From Diplolepis rosae (lineage: Eukaryota; Arthropoda; Insecta; Hymenoptera; Diplolepididae), in the NCBI GenBank assembly GCA_030998225.1, contig JAPYXD010000753.1, positions 4,243,501-4,307,500 of the forward strand: a DNA stretch of 64,000 nucleotides. The letters run 5' to 3'. Shown here piece by piece: positions 45,236-56,559 of this stretch. The notes under the pieces are model-generated. The model made no database searches. It worked only from the letters and a program-made list of their open reading frames with translations, and was not told the origin of the DNA. The position numbers were made by a program, and so were the translations under genes. The stretch's first letter is position 1; the number at the start of each line of letters is the position of its first letter.

Positions 45236-45484
45236 CTTTCGTACTCAGGATATAAACTTGAGTTCAGGTATGAACCCTTCATCTCTGTTCACCAAGTCGT
45301 TAATATTTGTCTTTGATAATATAACGTGCTTCTAGAGTGATGTAAAAGTGCATTTCCATAAAAATATTATAAGGTGATTAGTGCTTCAGTTTCTCAAAGT
45401 GCTCTCTACCGATTTCTTCTAGGGTAAAATCCAGTATGCATTTTGTAGATAAAAAATTATCGATTTAATATCACAAGCGAACAA

Positions 45485-45685
45485 TAACAGTTGTTACATA
45501 GTTGTTACGTAACAGTTATCTCAAAAGATCCTCCGATACATGTCATAGTTACATAATGAGAACAGTCATATAATTATTTTTGAATTTTTGCGTAAAATTC
45601 CTTGCCATGTAACTGTGACATGCATGGGATGACATTTTGACAGAAGTGCTATGTAACAATTGTGTAACATTCTTCACTGGGAATG
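45485..45685. mobile_element. GTTACATAAC-rich MITE
   Basis: Left end CAGTTGTTACATAGTTGTTAC, right end CTATGTAACAATTGTG and TTCACTGGGAATG; inverted repeats. Confidence 0.55.
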
Positions 45686-45859
45686 AATTTGTGTTTAGAT
45701 AAAATTTGTTCTTTTCGAATGAATTTTCCAAAACATGGAATCTCTAAAAAGTGTTGATATTAATTAGATGCTGAATAATTTGATAAAACTGTTATTTAAT
45801 TTTTTATATTTTGGTACATTTTTTACTATTTGAAACCAGTAATGCTTCGTGAGTATTCA

Positions 45860-47952
45860 GGGGTTACGCTGCCTTTAGTATTTTTATTTTTTGAGTTTAG
45901 ACCTTCCATATAATTATTTTATGTTTAGTAATTTTGTTTTGAAAATTTTTGTTTTTTTTTTTATAAATTCCAGCACATTTATGTATTTTTAAACTAAAAA
46001 TTTTGAGTTTTTTGGGCATTTTTTTGACATTTTTGACTGAATAACTTTTTTGTTTTTTATCCAATTGTTATAATTCTTTTTTTATTTTGTTCCTTACAAT
46101 ATGTAACAACTTTTTTGAAATGGAAAATAAGGTGACATGGCTGAAAAAAAGTTGCAACTATAATTTTAAAAAATATCCCAAAATATAAAAAAAAAATCTG
46201 CCCGCTTTGCGGGCACATTCTCATCGCGCGCTTCGCGCGCAAGTTTGAGCGCGCCTAGGGCGCGCGATTCGATCGTCGCGCTTCGCGCTCCGTAATACTC
46301 GATCGTCGCGCTGCGCGCTCCGGAATTTTTGAACGTCGCGCTTCGCGCTCCGTTCTTTCTGGACCTCGCGCTTCACGCTCGGTCTTCTGCTCTTCGCATA
46401 CATTTAAGTTTATTTCTTATATTTTGATACTGAAGCTCAAACCAATTTTATAATAATATTACAGATGATGTGAATTACACATTTTCTCAAAGTCACTGAA
46501 TTTCTTTTTGAATTTAAGTGAAACAGGAAATTCAATTTACTTAAGGCTCTATCGGCCTTAAGGAACACATTCTCATCATGACACTCACGCTTCGCGCTCG
46601 ATTTTCTGTATACATTTCAGTATAACTTTTTAATAAATTACATGATTAAAATAATTTACTTTCTTCCACATATCTAAAAAGGAAAAACAATCGTAGACTT
46701 TATTTAAGGAAACGATTTTGCAGAACAACGCTTATTTCGGATCTCACATATTTTGGTGAAAAAAATCGAATTTTTTCAATATTAAAAATCAAAACATAAA
46801 ATATACATCCTGTCCCGAAATTTCTTTATCAGAATTTGTAGACTTCATTTAGGCAAACAATTTTCCATCTAAATGTTTTTTTTGCATCTCACATATTTTG
46901 TCTAAAAAATGGAATTTTTTCATTTTTATCGTATTTTTTGGAATTGAAACGAAAAATATATCTTTTATCAGAAACTGTGTCAGACAAAATTTGTCGATCT
47001 TTTTGAAACGAACAACTTTGTATTCTTACGTTTTTTTCTTATTTTACATATTATTGTTAAAAAATTGAATTTTGGATTTTCAATAGTTTTTTTTTTAATT
47101 AAAAAGAAAAATATGCATCTTATGAAAAAATGTTATAATTCAAATTTGTAAGTCTTTATGTATTCAATAATATTGTATCATAACGTGTTTTCGTATCTCG
47201 TATAATTTAACTGGAAAATGGAATTTTGATATTGACTTTTTTCGAATTTGAATATGCTGTAACATTTCTAATTTTGATTTAATCAAAAAATGTTATTAGG
47301 ATAATTTGTAGAGATTTCTGAGCACTATCAAAAACCAGGATTGGAATTTTTGATTTTTTCAAAAAATTATTTTCAAAAACACAAAAGTAGTGCTTAACCA
47401 CTCAATTTTGATTGGATGTGGCTGGTTAACGAACTTGTCCTTACTTTTTCGGCTCCGATAAAGTATACCAAAGCTCAATTCAATCTGATAATTCTATCGA
47501 GAGTTATGCCGCACACGACCTACAGACAGACAGACAGACAGACAGACAGTTTCGTAAAAACCATTTTTTCTGACTCAGGGGGTCTCAAAACGTAAAGATT
47601 TGATGAAAATTTCGAAAGTCATTTTTCACATAAAACCAATACCTTCTCATCCATGATGAGAATGTAAAAATTGTAGTTATTTTTTTAGCTAGAATGCTTC
47701 CCATAATCAAAAAGTTGCCCCACATTGTAAGAAACAAAATAAATTAAGAATCATGACAATTGCTTCAAAAACAAAAAAGTTATTCAGAGTCAAAAAATGT
47801 CCAAAAAACTCAAAATTTTTAGTTTAAAAATACATAAACATGCTAGAATTTAAAAAAACCAAAACCTTTCTAAATAAGGGTACTGAACATAAAAAAAACT
47901 ATATGGAAAGTCTATACTCAATAAATAAAAATATAAAAAGTGGCGGATCCCC
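45860..47952 (+). mobile_element. TTAA-family element with CGCGCTTCGCGC insert, second large copy
   Basis: Outer ends GGGGTTACGCTGCC (diverged) and AGTGGCGGATCCCC, the latter followed by TTAA at 47953-47956. The insert at 46215-47665 runs from ACATTCTCATC to GATGAGAATGT, carries a (GACA)n tract at 47521-47549, and is the same in order and sequence as 7381-8768 and the inverted 9089-10478. There are no long open frames. Movement would depend on enzymes made elsewhere. Confidence 0.75.
46215..46400. repeat. CGCGCTTCGCGC block, CpG-dense
   Basis: Four to five imperfect units of about 31-36 bp built on CGTCGCGCTTCGCGCTCCG, after a CCCGCTTTGCGGG hairpin. CpG density is far above the window's background. 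Confidence 0.75.
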
Positions 47953-47956
47953 TTAA

Positions 47957-48289
47957 TAAAAAAAACTGTTGAATTTTGAAACAGTTCAATCTATCAGTTT
48001 TTCTAACAATTGAATAAACGTTGGAGGAAAGTAACGTAATTTTAACCATGAAAGGTTTATTTTAAAAGAGGGCTGAAAGCCAACTGATGATGAAATTATT
48101 CTTTGTAGTCAAAGAATGGCGACGGATTGAATCTCAAGAGGCTTTTGATTCAGTAAAGTTCACATTATAGGTCGATGGAATTCCTCTGATGCTTGTGACT
48201 TCAATGCACAGCTCAGAAATCTCAAAACTGAGAACAGAAAAAAATTATTCTAATATGACTGTATAGAAACTTAATTAATTGAGTAACAC
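47957..48289. other. Intergenic sequence without a recognised feature
   Basis: No gene or repeat family recognised. Confidence 0.4.
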
Positions 48290-49115
48290 TGAAGAGGGCG
48301 TGGAAACATAGATGTCTCTAGGACGTCCAGAAGACGCCTTTAGGATGTTTAAAAGACGTCTTTAGGATGTATATGTCTGCCCAATTGACATCTTGTGAAC
48401 GATCTATGTCCAAAAGACGTCTTTGAGACTCGAGATGACTTGATTGTCTAAAAGAGATTAATTCCACAGACATGGACGTCCTAAAGACGTTGTTCAGACT
48501 ATCTAATTCTACTATGTCCCTGTCCCACTGAAAAGTAAACAAAAGTGTATAAATATATGTCTGTTAATGAATTTATAAAAGCTTTGTAGCTTGAGTTCTT
48601 ATTGTTTAAAATTCAAATAAATTATTCAAAATAAATTACTCAGTGGGTAAGGGGACAATTAACGTCCTTAAAACGTCTTAGAAACGTCTCATGAAATTTA
48701 TTGTCAGGATTTCTTAAGACATTCAGAGTCCTGAGAACGTCTTACGTTTTAAAGTCCTCTTTTAAACAAAAGACGTCCAGAAGAAAATTATAAATCTGAC
48801 ATTATATTTCTCAAGACGTCTTTCAAACGTCCTAAAGAGAACTAATGTCCACATGTTCCCTAAGATTATTTATTTGGGGTCACAACCCAGTAGGGAAAAA
48901 ATCCCAAGACGTCCTAGGGACGTTCTCAAAACATTCAAAGTCAGTTGAAACGACGTCCCAGGGATATCTTGTGTATTTGGGACGTTTTTAGGATGTCTTT
49001 AGGATATGAGCCAACATTGGTATCTTGGTTGGATTCACATTAGACATCCGTAGTAACGTCTCAAGGAATTCTCTTGGATATTCAAGATTTAGTACAAACT
49101 AGGAAGCAAAAATTT
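48290..49115. repeat. GACGTC-family copies upstream of CCHamide-1
   Basis: Three copies: about 48290-48535 (ends GTCCCACTGAAAAG), 48640-48870 (starts CTCAGTGGGTAAGG) and 48887-49115 (starts ACCCAGTAGGGAAAAAATC). They end about 50 nt before the CCHamide-1 leader exon acceptor. Confidence 0.65.
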
Positions 49116-49164
49116 GAAAAGATAAAATAAATTGAATTCTGCACAAATTAATTTTTTTTCACAG

Positions 49165-49210
49165 CAGCAAACAAATCAAAAGAGGATCTGCGAAAAAAGA
49201 ACGTTTAGAA
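49165..49210 (+). other. CCHa1: CCHamide-1 5' untranslated sequence
   Basis: A strong 3' splice site (TTAATTTTTTTTCACAG) ends at 49164, 46 nt before the start codon. The first coding exon therefore probably has an upstream untranslated exon. Confidence 0.55.
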
Positions 49211-49322
49211 ATGGCAGTAAATCGTGGAGTAGGTGTAACGAAGAATTCATATTGCTTGATGGGAGTTACATTTTGGTCCTTTATCTTCATGACAGTCTTT
49301 TGTTTCGTCGGATGTACTGCAG
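49211..49322 (+). CDS. CCHa1: CCHamide-1 precursor, exon with signal peptide
   Basis: First coding exon of prepro-CCHamide-1. It encodes 37 residues: a basic N-region (MAVNRGVGVTKNS) and a hydrophobic core (FWSFIFMTVFCFVG), with cleavage likely after CTA. It ends CAG|GTATGT in phase 1, the same phase as the signal exons of CCHamide-2 and gene A. CCHamide-1 is a secreted amidated peptide of gut and brain cells acting on a bombesin-type receptor; in flies it has been linked to sleep, arousal and feeding circuits (family knowledge). Coding continues at 52992. The first in-frame ATG after the acceptor was chosen. Confidence 0.85.
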
Positions 49323-49399
49323 GTATGTTGAGAGATTCTAACCTTAATCTAGAAACTTTGTTAAAAAAAACTATTTCGCATTCAGGAATTCTTTGTGAC

Positions 49400-49980
49400 A
49401 ATCCAACGGGCATGTGGACGTAGACGTCTTTGGAAATTCTGAAAGACGTTTTCAGGATGTCCCTGTCTGTCCAATTGATGTATTGTGCACGTAGTATGTG
49501 ACGTCTTTCAGACTTGAGATATCTAAGAGACATCAATTGAATAGATATGGACATCGAAAAGACGTCTCTTAAACGTCCCGAAGACATTGCACATATTAAG
49601 GATGCGTTAAAAACGTCCCATAGACTCAAATATCAGTTTTCCTGTTTTCCTAAGGATGTCTCATGTCACAAAGACGTCTTTCAAAGAAGAGACGTCCTTA
49701 GAACAACAAAAAGTCTGCCATTAAACTTCTTGGGACGTTTTCAAAACGCCCAATGTCCTTGTTCCCATTGGGAATAGGGGATTTTTGACATTTTGGGTAC
49801 GTAATAATAACGTCCCGACACTTTAACGTCAGGGATTTTGTTGCTTTTTAAAACGTCTTATATCTTGAAGACGTCTTTCGAACACGAAACATCCTGAGAA
49901 CAGAAAAATGTCTGAAACTAAAGTCGCTGGGACGTTATTAAAATGCCCTCAAGACCTCCGATATCTCCTTGTCTGTTGAC
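49400..49980. repeat. GACGTC-family copies in a CCHamide-1 intron
   Basis: Blocks with GACGTCTTTGGAAATTC, AAAGACGTCTTTCAAAG and CGTCCCGACACTTTAACG; a GTTCCCATTGGG end lies near 49760. Overlapping open frames occur on both strands, but none has a start or splice context. Confidence 0.6.
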
Positions 49981-50550
49981 AAGTAAAAAAAAAGTGATTT
50001 TAAGTACAAAAAATGTCTTTTAAGAATTTCTGGACCATTTTTATAAAAAAATTTCTTGTTTCTGAGGATTTATTAAAACTAGATTCTTCTAAGTAAAAAG
50101 TTGTGTATTTATTTAGTTTACATTATGAAGATTGCATAAATAGAAATAATGAAAATTTTATTTAGTTGAGTTTGAAATTTTCGCCACTGCCTACATGAAA
50201 GATTTTCAAATTCTCTAAATTTGAATAAAAACTTTAACTCATATTCGGGTGAAAACAAAAATCTGTATTAAGCGATTATTGATTTTTTTTATTTACAGCT
50301 CATAATTTCAAGAAACTTCACTCTAATTCAAATTTGCATAGATAATTAACAATTAAAAAGGTGCCATATGTTTTAACTTATGAAACAAAATTTACATATG
50401 CTTAAATACATCGTTTGACATTCCCAGGGAATATTCAAATCACTCATATTCAAGAAAGTTTTGATAAATTAATATCTGACATATTCTCTCGGTTTTGATT
50501 TTAATTTTCACCTGATCTAATGAACAAAACTAAAAATAAAATTTCCCGGC
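49981..50550. other. AT-rich intronic sequence
   Basis: No feature recognised. Confidence 0.4.
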
Positions 50551-50554
50551 AGAG

Positions 50555-50754
50555 TAAAAATCCATTAGACGTTATTTTGACGTCTGAAAAACGTCTCAGG
50601 GACTTCAATTTTAAGCTTTTTGATGTCCTATGGACGTTATATATCTAAGAGACGTTTTCAAAAGATTGCAGTAGTCAGACGTCTCATTTTTCAAGAACGT
50701 CTTTTAGACAGACATAGAAGTTCGAAAGACGTCTTGCAGACGTCCCATGGCTTT
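50555..50754. repeat. GACGTC-family fragment
   Basis: It contains GACGTTATTTTGACGTC and AAAGACGTCTTGCAGACG. A TTAA-family element is inserted at its end. Confidence 0.55.
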
Positions 50755-50758
50755 TTAA

Positions 50759-51311
50759 GGGGATCCGCCACCTTTAATACTTTTATTTTATAAGTTTAGA
50801 CCTCCCATATAATTTTTTTATCTTTAGTACCTTTAGTTAGAAAGGTTTTTGTATTTTTAAAATTCCAGCACCTCTATGTATTTTTAAACTAAACATTTTG
50901 AGATTTTTGGGCACTTTTTTGGCATTTTTTGAATACATTTTTTATTTTTCAACCAATTGTCATGATTCTTTTTTTATTTTGTTCCTTACAATGTGTAGAA
51001 ACTTTTTGGATATGGGAAGCACTCTAGCTGAAAAAATAACGACATTTTTTTTTTCATATTTTGGGATATTTTTTTTAATTATATTTTTAACTTTTCTTCA
51101 GTCACGTTACCTTATTTTCCATAGCCAAAAAGTTGCTACACATTCTAAGGAACAAAATAAAAAAAGGATCATGACAATTGGTTTAAAAAAAAAAAGTTAT
51201 TCAAAGTTAAAAAATGTCAAAAAACCTTTCTAAATAAGGGTACTAAACCCAAAAAAACTATCTGGAAGGTCTAAACTCATAAAATAAAAATATTAAAGGT
51301 GGCGGATCCCC
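50759..51311. mobile_element. TTAA-flanked palindromic MITE (cleanest copy)
   Basis: GGGGATCCGCCACCTTTAAT at the left and ATTAAAGGTGGCGGATCCCC at the right are exact inverted ends, flanked by TTAA at 50755-50758 and 51312-51315. The interior is largely palindromic. 553 bp, non-coding. It defines the ends of the family seen at 7061, 45860 and 54787. Confidence 0.85.
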
Positions 51312-52135
51312 TTAACCTTAAGAAATTAAGATTTGTAATTATTACTAATACACGTCTGACTCAAACATTTTGTTCTACTTCTGCTACTCTAAAACAGAAA
51401 TTTCAATCTGATTTCCTGTTTAAGCGTAAATTGCAAAATATCGTACGACTCATTACTATATTCTCGAATCTGCAATTTTCAAATCTGTTACGATATAATT
51501 TACATAGAAAATTCTTATTAAAATTAAAAATTAAAAAACCATTTTATAATTAGTGAACAGATCAGTCACGCTTACATATTCTTTAAATACTAAATTTTTT
51601 TTTCAATAACCAGAGCTTAGTTATTTCCTTATGACATAAAAAATGCAAAAAGTGGAAAGGCAATCATTTTTAGTTGATATAATAGAAAAAAATACTGGGA
51701 GAATTTCTGGGGTTTCAATACCCACGGGCACCTGTTGATTTCCTCGAAGAGAATCGAACAAGAAAAAGCGCTTCGCCTTTTGGGGAGAAAAACGAGTCTA
51801 ACTCTATAAAAAAATATTAAATAAATCCCTCAGAGGGCATAACTTCATATTTTGCATATATATACATCATTTCCAATTCACCTAAAATTTTTTTATTGTC
51901 AGGCGTTCCATCTTTAAAATTCTTCCTACCTTTTCACCTTTTACATTAGAATCAACATTAAATAATTTATTGCTACATCTTAATTATAATATTTTTTTCA
52001 TTATTCCCTGTTATGTTCTTAATATAAAACATCATTTAATTATAATGTAATCAAACCTCCACAGTCTATAAAACGATAAAATCCAATTGGTTATATTTCT
52101 CCAAGCTCAGAAAATGAAATTCCGATTAGATTTCT
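51312..52135. other. AT-rich intronic sequence
   Basis: An 84-codon frame at 51299-51553 starts inside the MITE end and has no recognisable product. Confidence 0.4.
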
Positions 52136-52139
52136 CATC

Positions 52140-52346
52140 ATAGTGAATACTTACAGTTATAATGTACTTGCTACATAACAGTTCTGTAAAAATGTCGTTC
52201 CAAAAGTGTCACAGTTACCAAAAAAGAAACGTTATCTAACATCTATAGAACAATTATGTAACATGTTTTGTTCTCTTACTTATGGGAGGCTACTTTTACG
52301 AAACAGTTATGTAACAATTATGTAAAAACTGTGACTGATCACTGGG
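52140..52346. mobile_element. GTTACATAAC-rich MITE
   Basis: Left CTACATAACAGTTCTG and right CAGTTATGTAACAATTATG are inverted. It ends TGATCACTGGGG. Confidence 0.5.
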
Positions 52347-52409
52347 GTAAGTTTCACAATATTCAAAATATGGGTCATAATAAAATGCATAAGAGATACA
52401 GATTTTAAA

Positions 52410-52895
52410 CTTATCCCCCTAGGAATGGGCGTCTGATCCTACTGGATCTTCTGTCTGGAAATCCAATTGGATTTTTCAGCTGGGAATTTCGACTGGGTTT
52501 CCTAACTGAAAAATCCAGCTGAAAATTTAAGTTAGAAATTTCAGCTGCAAGTAAAACTAGACTTTCCAGCTGGAAAATCGAATTGGATTATTCGATTTGA
52601 AATTCCAGCTGAAAATTCCAGTTGGAAATTCCAGCTGGAAGTCCAACTGGAAATTTCGACTGGGTTTCCTAACTGAAAATTCGAGCTGAAATGTAACTGG
52701 ATTATTCGGCTTGAAATTCCAGCTGGAAATTTCAATTGGAAATTCCAGCTTGAAATACCGACTGGATTTCCTATCTGGAAAATACAGCTGAAATCTAACT
52801 GGATTATTCGGCTTGAAATTCCAGGTGAAAATTTCAGTTGGAAGTCCCATCTCGAAATTTCGACTGGGTTTTCCAGCTGGAAAATCCAACTGAAA
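52410..52895. repeat. CAGCTGGAAATT minisatellite
   Basis: About 480 bp of degenerate short tandem repeats of AATTCCAGCTGGAAATT / CCAACTGGA type, with units of about 13-27 bp, each nearly palindromic about CAGCTG. The FPAGK/QLDF-rich frames on the minus strand are translations of this repeat. It ends about 95 nt before the CCHamide-1 microexon. Confidence 0.85.
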
Positions 52896-52991
52896 TGTAT
52901 TGAGCAAAATAAATTCCTTTTTGTGTTAAATTTGCCTTTTGTATTTAGCACTGAACAAATATTTAATAAATCATTCCTATTTGAGTTTCAG

Positions 52992-53027
52992 GTTCTTGCT
53001 TGAGCTATGGACATTCCTGCTGGGGTG
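52992..53027 (+). CDS. CCHa1: CCHamide-1 precursor, 36-nt microexon
   Basis: Flanked by GAGTTTCAG and GGTG|GTGAGT, this 36-nt exon enters and leaves in phase 1. With one base from each neighbour it encodes GSCLSYGHSCWG, almost the whole bioactive peptide. Skipping it keeps the reading frame (36 = 12 codons) and would give a precursor without the hormone, a possible regulatory switch. The next exon supplies AH-GKR. Confidence 0.88.
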
Positions 53028-54782
53028 GTGAGTACCTAATAATCAAACTTGGCAAGGTTTAAAAATAATTTTAAACTTCTGCTGGCTGTTGAGGAGCTAC
53101 TAATTAAGAAAAGTAATTATAGTTTGATGTTTCTATAGGAATTTCGCACTATTATTATTAAAGTTTAGTGATCCTTTTTTTAACTTTTTGCTCTTTTAAT
53201 GGACTTTTTTTTACATTGGAGGATATTTTGACGGACTAGGTACTTATCCTTGAAGTGTCAAACACCTCAATATTTCAATTAGGAAATTTTCATAAAAATC
53301 TCTGCGATATAATTTTTATTTTTTCGCCGATAAATTAAATCATAATTTTGAAGGCTCTTCAAAATAATTATTTTTGAAATCAGATACGTTATGAGTTTTA
53401 TTTTAATCAGAAAACTTATTGGTACAATGAAATACATTTTTACCATTGTTTCGTACTATTAGATGCATTAATGATAAATTTGAGATATTTATGATAAAAA
53501 ATTTCATGGTTTTTGAATGAAATTATGAATTTCATTATCAATTACGGGTTAACTTTTATTTTAATTAGCAAAAAATTTAGTGAATCTGTACAATAAAACT
53601 GAACCATTTTATTGGACCAGGGAAATATGTTAATGATTAATTTTAATTGATTTAATTTTCTGAATGTACATCATTAATGAACTTTTACTATATTTTGTAG
53701 GATGAAAAAAATTTTCGAGTTTTTTTTTTGAGGCGCTATCTGCTAACTCGATAACTCAAATCAGGATGATCTAAAATCAGTAGTTCAAGAATAATCTACT
53801 AGTGTACATTGATTCCATCTCCTTGATAAAAAAAAAATGAAAAAATAAACATTTTTGATAAAATGACAGATGTATAACGAAAAAAAGACAATTTTCAATA
53901 TTAAGAATTTTTATCATTTGGTGATTACAAAAAAATATTTTAATAACAAAAAATCTTTTGTTTGATGACACGGAATCGACATCAATTGGTAGAAGTTTTT
54001 AAATTTTTATTAATTTATTTATTTTATAAGATTTTTTATTTCAGACGATTCTGCCCTGACTTATTCGGGACAAGGGACATTACCTTGAAAAAGACATATT
54101 TTGGAAAAATGTCTGTTACTCAGGAATTTTTCAATATTTCGTTTGAAAAAAATTGATATAAGTTTACTTATAGATGTACTTTCACACACAAAATTATTTG
54201 TAAACAAAAGTTCATTATTTGTTTGATTTAAAATTCTGAAAACTGCACCCCCGGACTCAAAAATCATGTGCAATTTTGACAATTTATTATGGGTGAACAA
54301 ATTCATTTGTTGAAAATCTGTTTAATGGACTTTGTTAAAAATTTCTTAAATAGAAGAAATATATGTTCATTTTAAAAATACTACAGAAAATGGTAACGCC
54401 CTGGACGATTTTCTGACCCAAAATTTGTCGGTAGTTACTAAATGGTGTAATTGATTTGCGGCACAGATTTACCCAAAAATCAAGAAACAAGATATTTTCA
54501 TGAACACCTTTTTGAAAATAAATCAAAAAATTACTTAAGTTTTCAAAAAAATATTGATTTTTGTGACTATCCGAGTAGAAAGTAAAATTAGCATACAGAA
54601 AAATAATAGTTCGGAAAATGGGCCAGGGTGCAGTCACTTTTCACAATATTTTTAAAACAGACATATATTAGTACTCTCTAAGAAATTATTAATAAGATTC
54701 TTTAAATTAATTTTTGATAAAGCAATTTCTTTACCCTCGATAAATTGTCAAAGTCAGACATGATGTAATAAATTCGAGATTC
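53028..54782. other. AT-rich CCHamide-1 intronic sequence
   Basis: No exon or repeat family recognised. Several short open frames lack any support. Confidence 0.4.
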
Positions 54783-54786
54783 TTAA

Positions 54787-55409
54787 GGGGATCTGCCACC
54801 TTTAATATTTTTATTTTTTGAGTTTAGACCTTCCATATAATTTTTTTATCTTTAGTACCTTTATTTCGAAAGGTTTTTTGACATTTTTTCACTTTGAATA
54901 TCTCTTATATTTTTTATCCATTTGTCATGATTCTTTTTTTATTTTGTTCCTCAGAATGTGTAGCAACCTTTTGGCTATAGAAAATAAGGTAACATGACTG
55001 AAAAAAGTTACAAATAAAATGAAATAAAAAAATTAATAAAAATATCCCAAAATATGAAAAAAAAATTTGTAGTTATTTTTTTAGCTAGAGTGCTTTCCAT
55101 ACCCAAAAATATTTAAAACATAACAAAGAATGAGTGGTTCCCTTCCTCTGCAAGCCAGGCAGACTTTACTGTTTTCCATATAATTCAAAAATATTATTAA
55201 ATAAATAAACAAACTATTTTGTGTAAAAAGCTAATTTTCGCTAAAAACGCGTTATTCGTAAATCGTAGTAACTTTTAATTTAATTTATTTTTCCAAGAAA
55301 AAAAATAAGATTGCCCTGAAAATTTACACACATAGAAAAGTATAGAGAATAAAAAAATAAAATTTTTGGAAAATTTCAAAAAAATAACCATTAAAGGTGG
55401 CGGATCCCC
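54787..55409. mobile_element. TTAA-flanked palindromic MITE
   Basis: Ends GGGGATCTGCCACC and GGTGGCGGATCCCC with TTAA at 54783-54786 and 55410-55413. Interior as at 50759 but with extra AT-rich sequence in the right half. Confidence 0.8.
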
Positions 55410-55440
55410 TTAAAGTATAATATTGTACGATTTTACTATT

Positions 55441-55638
55441 TAATATTAATTTAAATATTTAAAGAATTTAAAAAATTTTTCTGTGGAAAAAAAGACGCTT
55501 TCGACTGCGCTGGGATTCGAGCCCAAATCTTTCGATTGCCTGGCTGTGAAAGACCTGGGCTCGAATCCCAGCGCAGTCAAAATTCGTCTTTTTTTCCACA
55601 GAAAGATCTTCAAATTCTTTAAATATTTAAATTAATTT
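55441..55638. repeat. tRNA-derived inverted repeat (hairpin)
   Basis: A near-perfect palindrome. TTTAAATATTTAAAGAATTT and TTCTGTGGAAAAAAAGACG on the left are mirrored on the right. The arms near the centre are T-arm sequences (CTGGGATTCGAGCCC / GGGCTCGAATCCCAG). The middle carries GAAAGACCTGGGCTCG like the 3' half of a tRNA. Related to 17326-17397. Not a functional tRNA. Confidence 0.7.
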
Positions 55639-55845
55639 GCATTTATTTGCGATATAAGAGTTTGAAATTGTCTACGAGGACACCTGTCGACAACGTATCC
55701 CATCTGATACGTGACTAATGATCCTCCGATAATGTAAACAGTGACAAAAATTTTAAACTCAATTAATTAATTTGAAATTAATTTAAATAATCAATTTATT
55801 GAAACATTGCGAATATTTAATCATTAATTTCATTAATGGAAAGCT

Positions 55846-56121
55846 TCCCAGTGGGTAAAAAATCTAAAGACGTTCTAAGGATGTCTGTAGGACATTTCAA
55901 GGACGTCTTTTGGCACGTGTCCTTAGGTCGTCCTAAGGACGTTCTCAGGATGTTCAATATCAGTACAAATAACATTCCAGAGATATCTTGTGTTTTAAGG
56001 ACGTTTTTAGGATCTCTTTAGGACATTAGACATCTTTCGTACGCAATTGGACTGACATTAGACGTCCTGGTAACGTCGAACGAACATCTTTAGGATATCC
56101 AAGGTTTTGTGCCTACTGGGT
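55846..56121 (-). mobile_element. GACGTC element, 266-bp subfamily, inverted copy
   Basis: Reads TCCCAGTGGGTAAAAAATC at the left and TTTGTGCCTACTGGGT at the right, the reverse complement of the 16012-16277 type. It ends 39 nt before the CCHamide-1 exon at 56161. Confidence 0.8.
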
Positions 56122-56160
56122 TAAATATAGTTTCATAAAATTGTAAATAATATATTGCAG

Positions 56161-56431
56161 CACATGGAAAACGCAGTGGAAACAGTTATGGACCGAATAA
56201 CCTTCGATCCTTATCAATACGTGAAGATAATGAAGAAGGTAATAGAAACATTGTTTCGCCATCAGTCAACGATCATTGGATGCTGCAACGCTTGGTTACT
56301 AAACGACATCAGATCCCATCTTCTGGAAAGTATCGAATGAGGTGGTTTGATGTTTTTAGAGGTAGAGGATTGCCACGCGATTGGGATAACAGCGGCTCTA
56401 TAATTTCAAAAGAAGAGAACGACATTATCAG
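56161..56431 (+). CDS. CCHa1: CCHamide-1 precursor, exon with amidation/cleavage site
   Basis: The acceptor ATATTGCAG precedes a phase-1 entry that completes AH, followed by GKR: the end of the hormone, the amide-donor glycine and the dibasic site. The rest of the 271-nt exon is spacer peptide (SGNSYGPNNLRSLSIRE onward) with another basic pair (VTKRHQ) that could release a further fragment. It leaves in phase 2 at ATCAG|GTACTA. Another open frame in the same stretch, from about 56155, is in the wrong register. Confidence 0.85.
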
Positions 56432-56559
56432 GTACTAATATCATAAATTAATTAATTTTATTGATTTTTTTAAATTTCACTTCTGATAGAGACCCTCTTT
56501 GCAATTATTTTGCCCGAGTTTTAATAACTTCTATGCTCTAAATTTTCTGAATTTTTCAG

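Noticed and set aside
52541..52951. Long minus-strand frames rich in QLDFPAGK-like residues
   Set aside because: They are two registers of the CAGCTGGAAATT minisatellite, with no start or splice context.
55846..56121. Helitron assignment for the GACGTC element (TC start, CTGG near the end, no duplication)
   Set aside because: The ends are inverted repeats, there is no 3' hairpin before a CTRR end, and insertion is not between A and T.
56155..56340. Open frame starting QHMENAVETVMDRI
   Set aside because: It is a shifted register of the CCHamide-1 exon. The register that encodes AH-GKR after the microexon is the real one.
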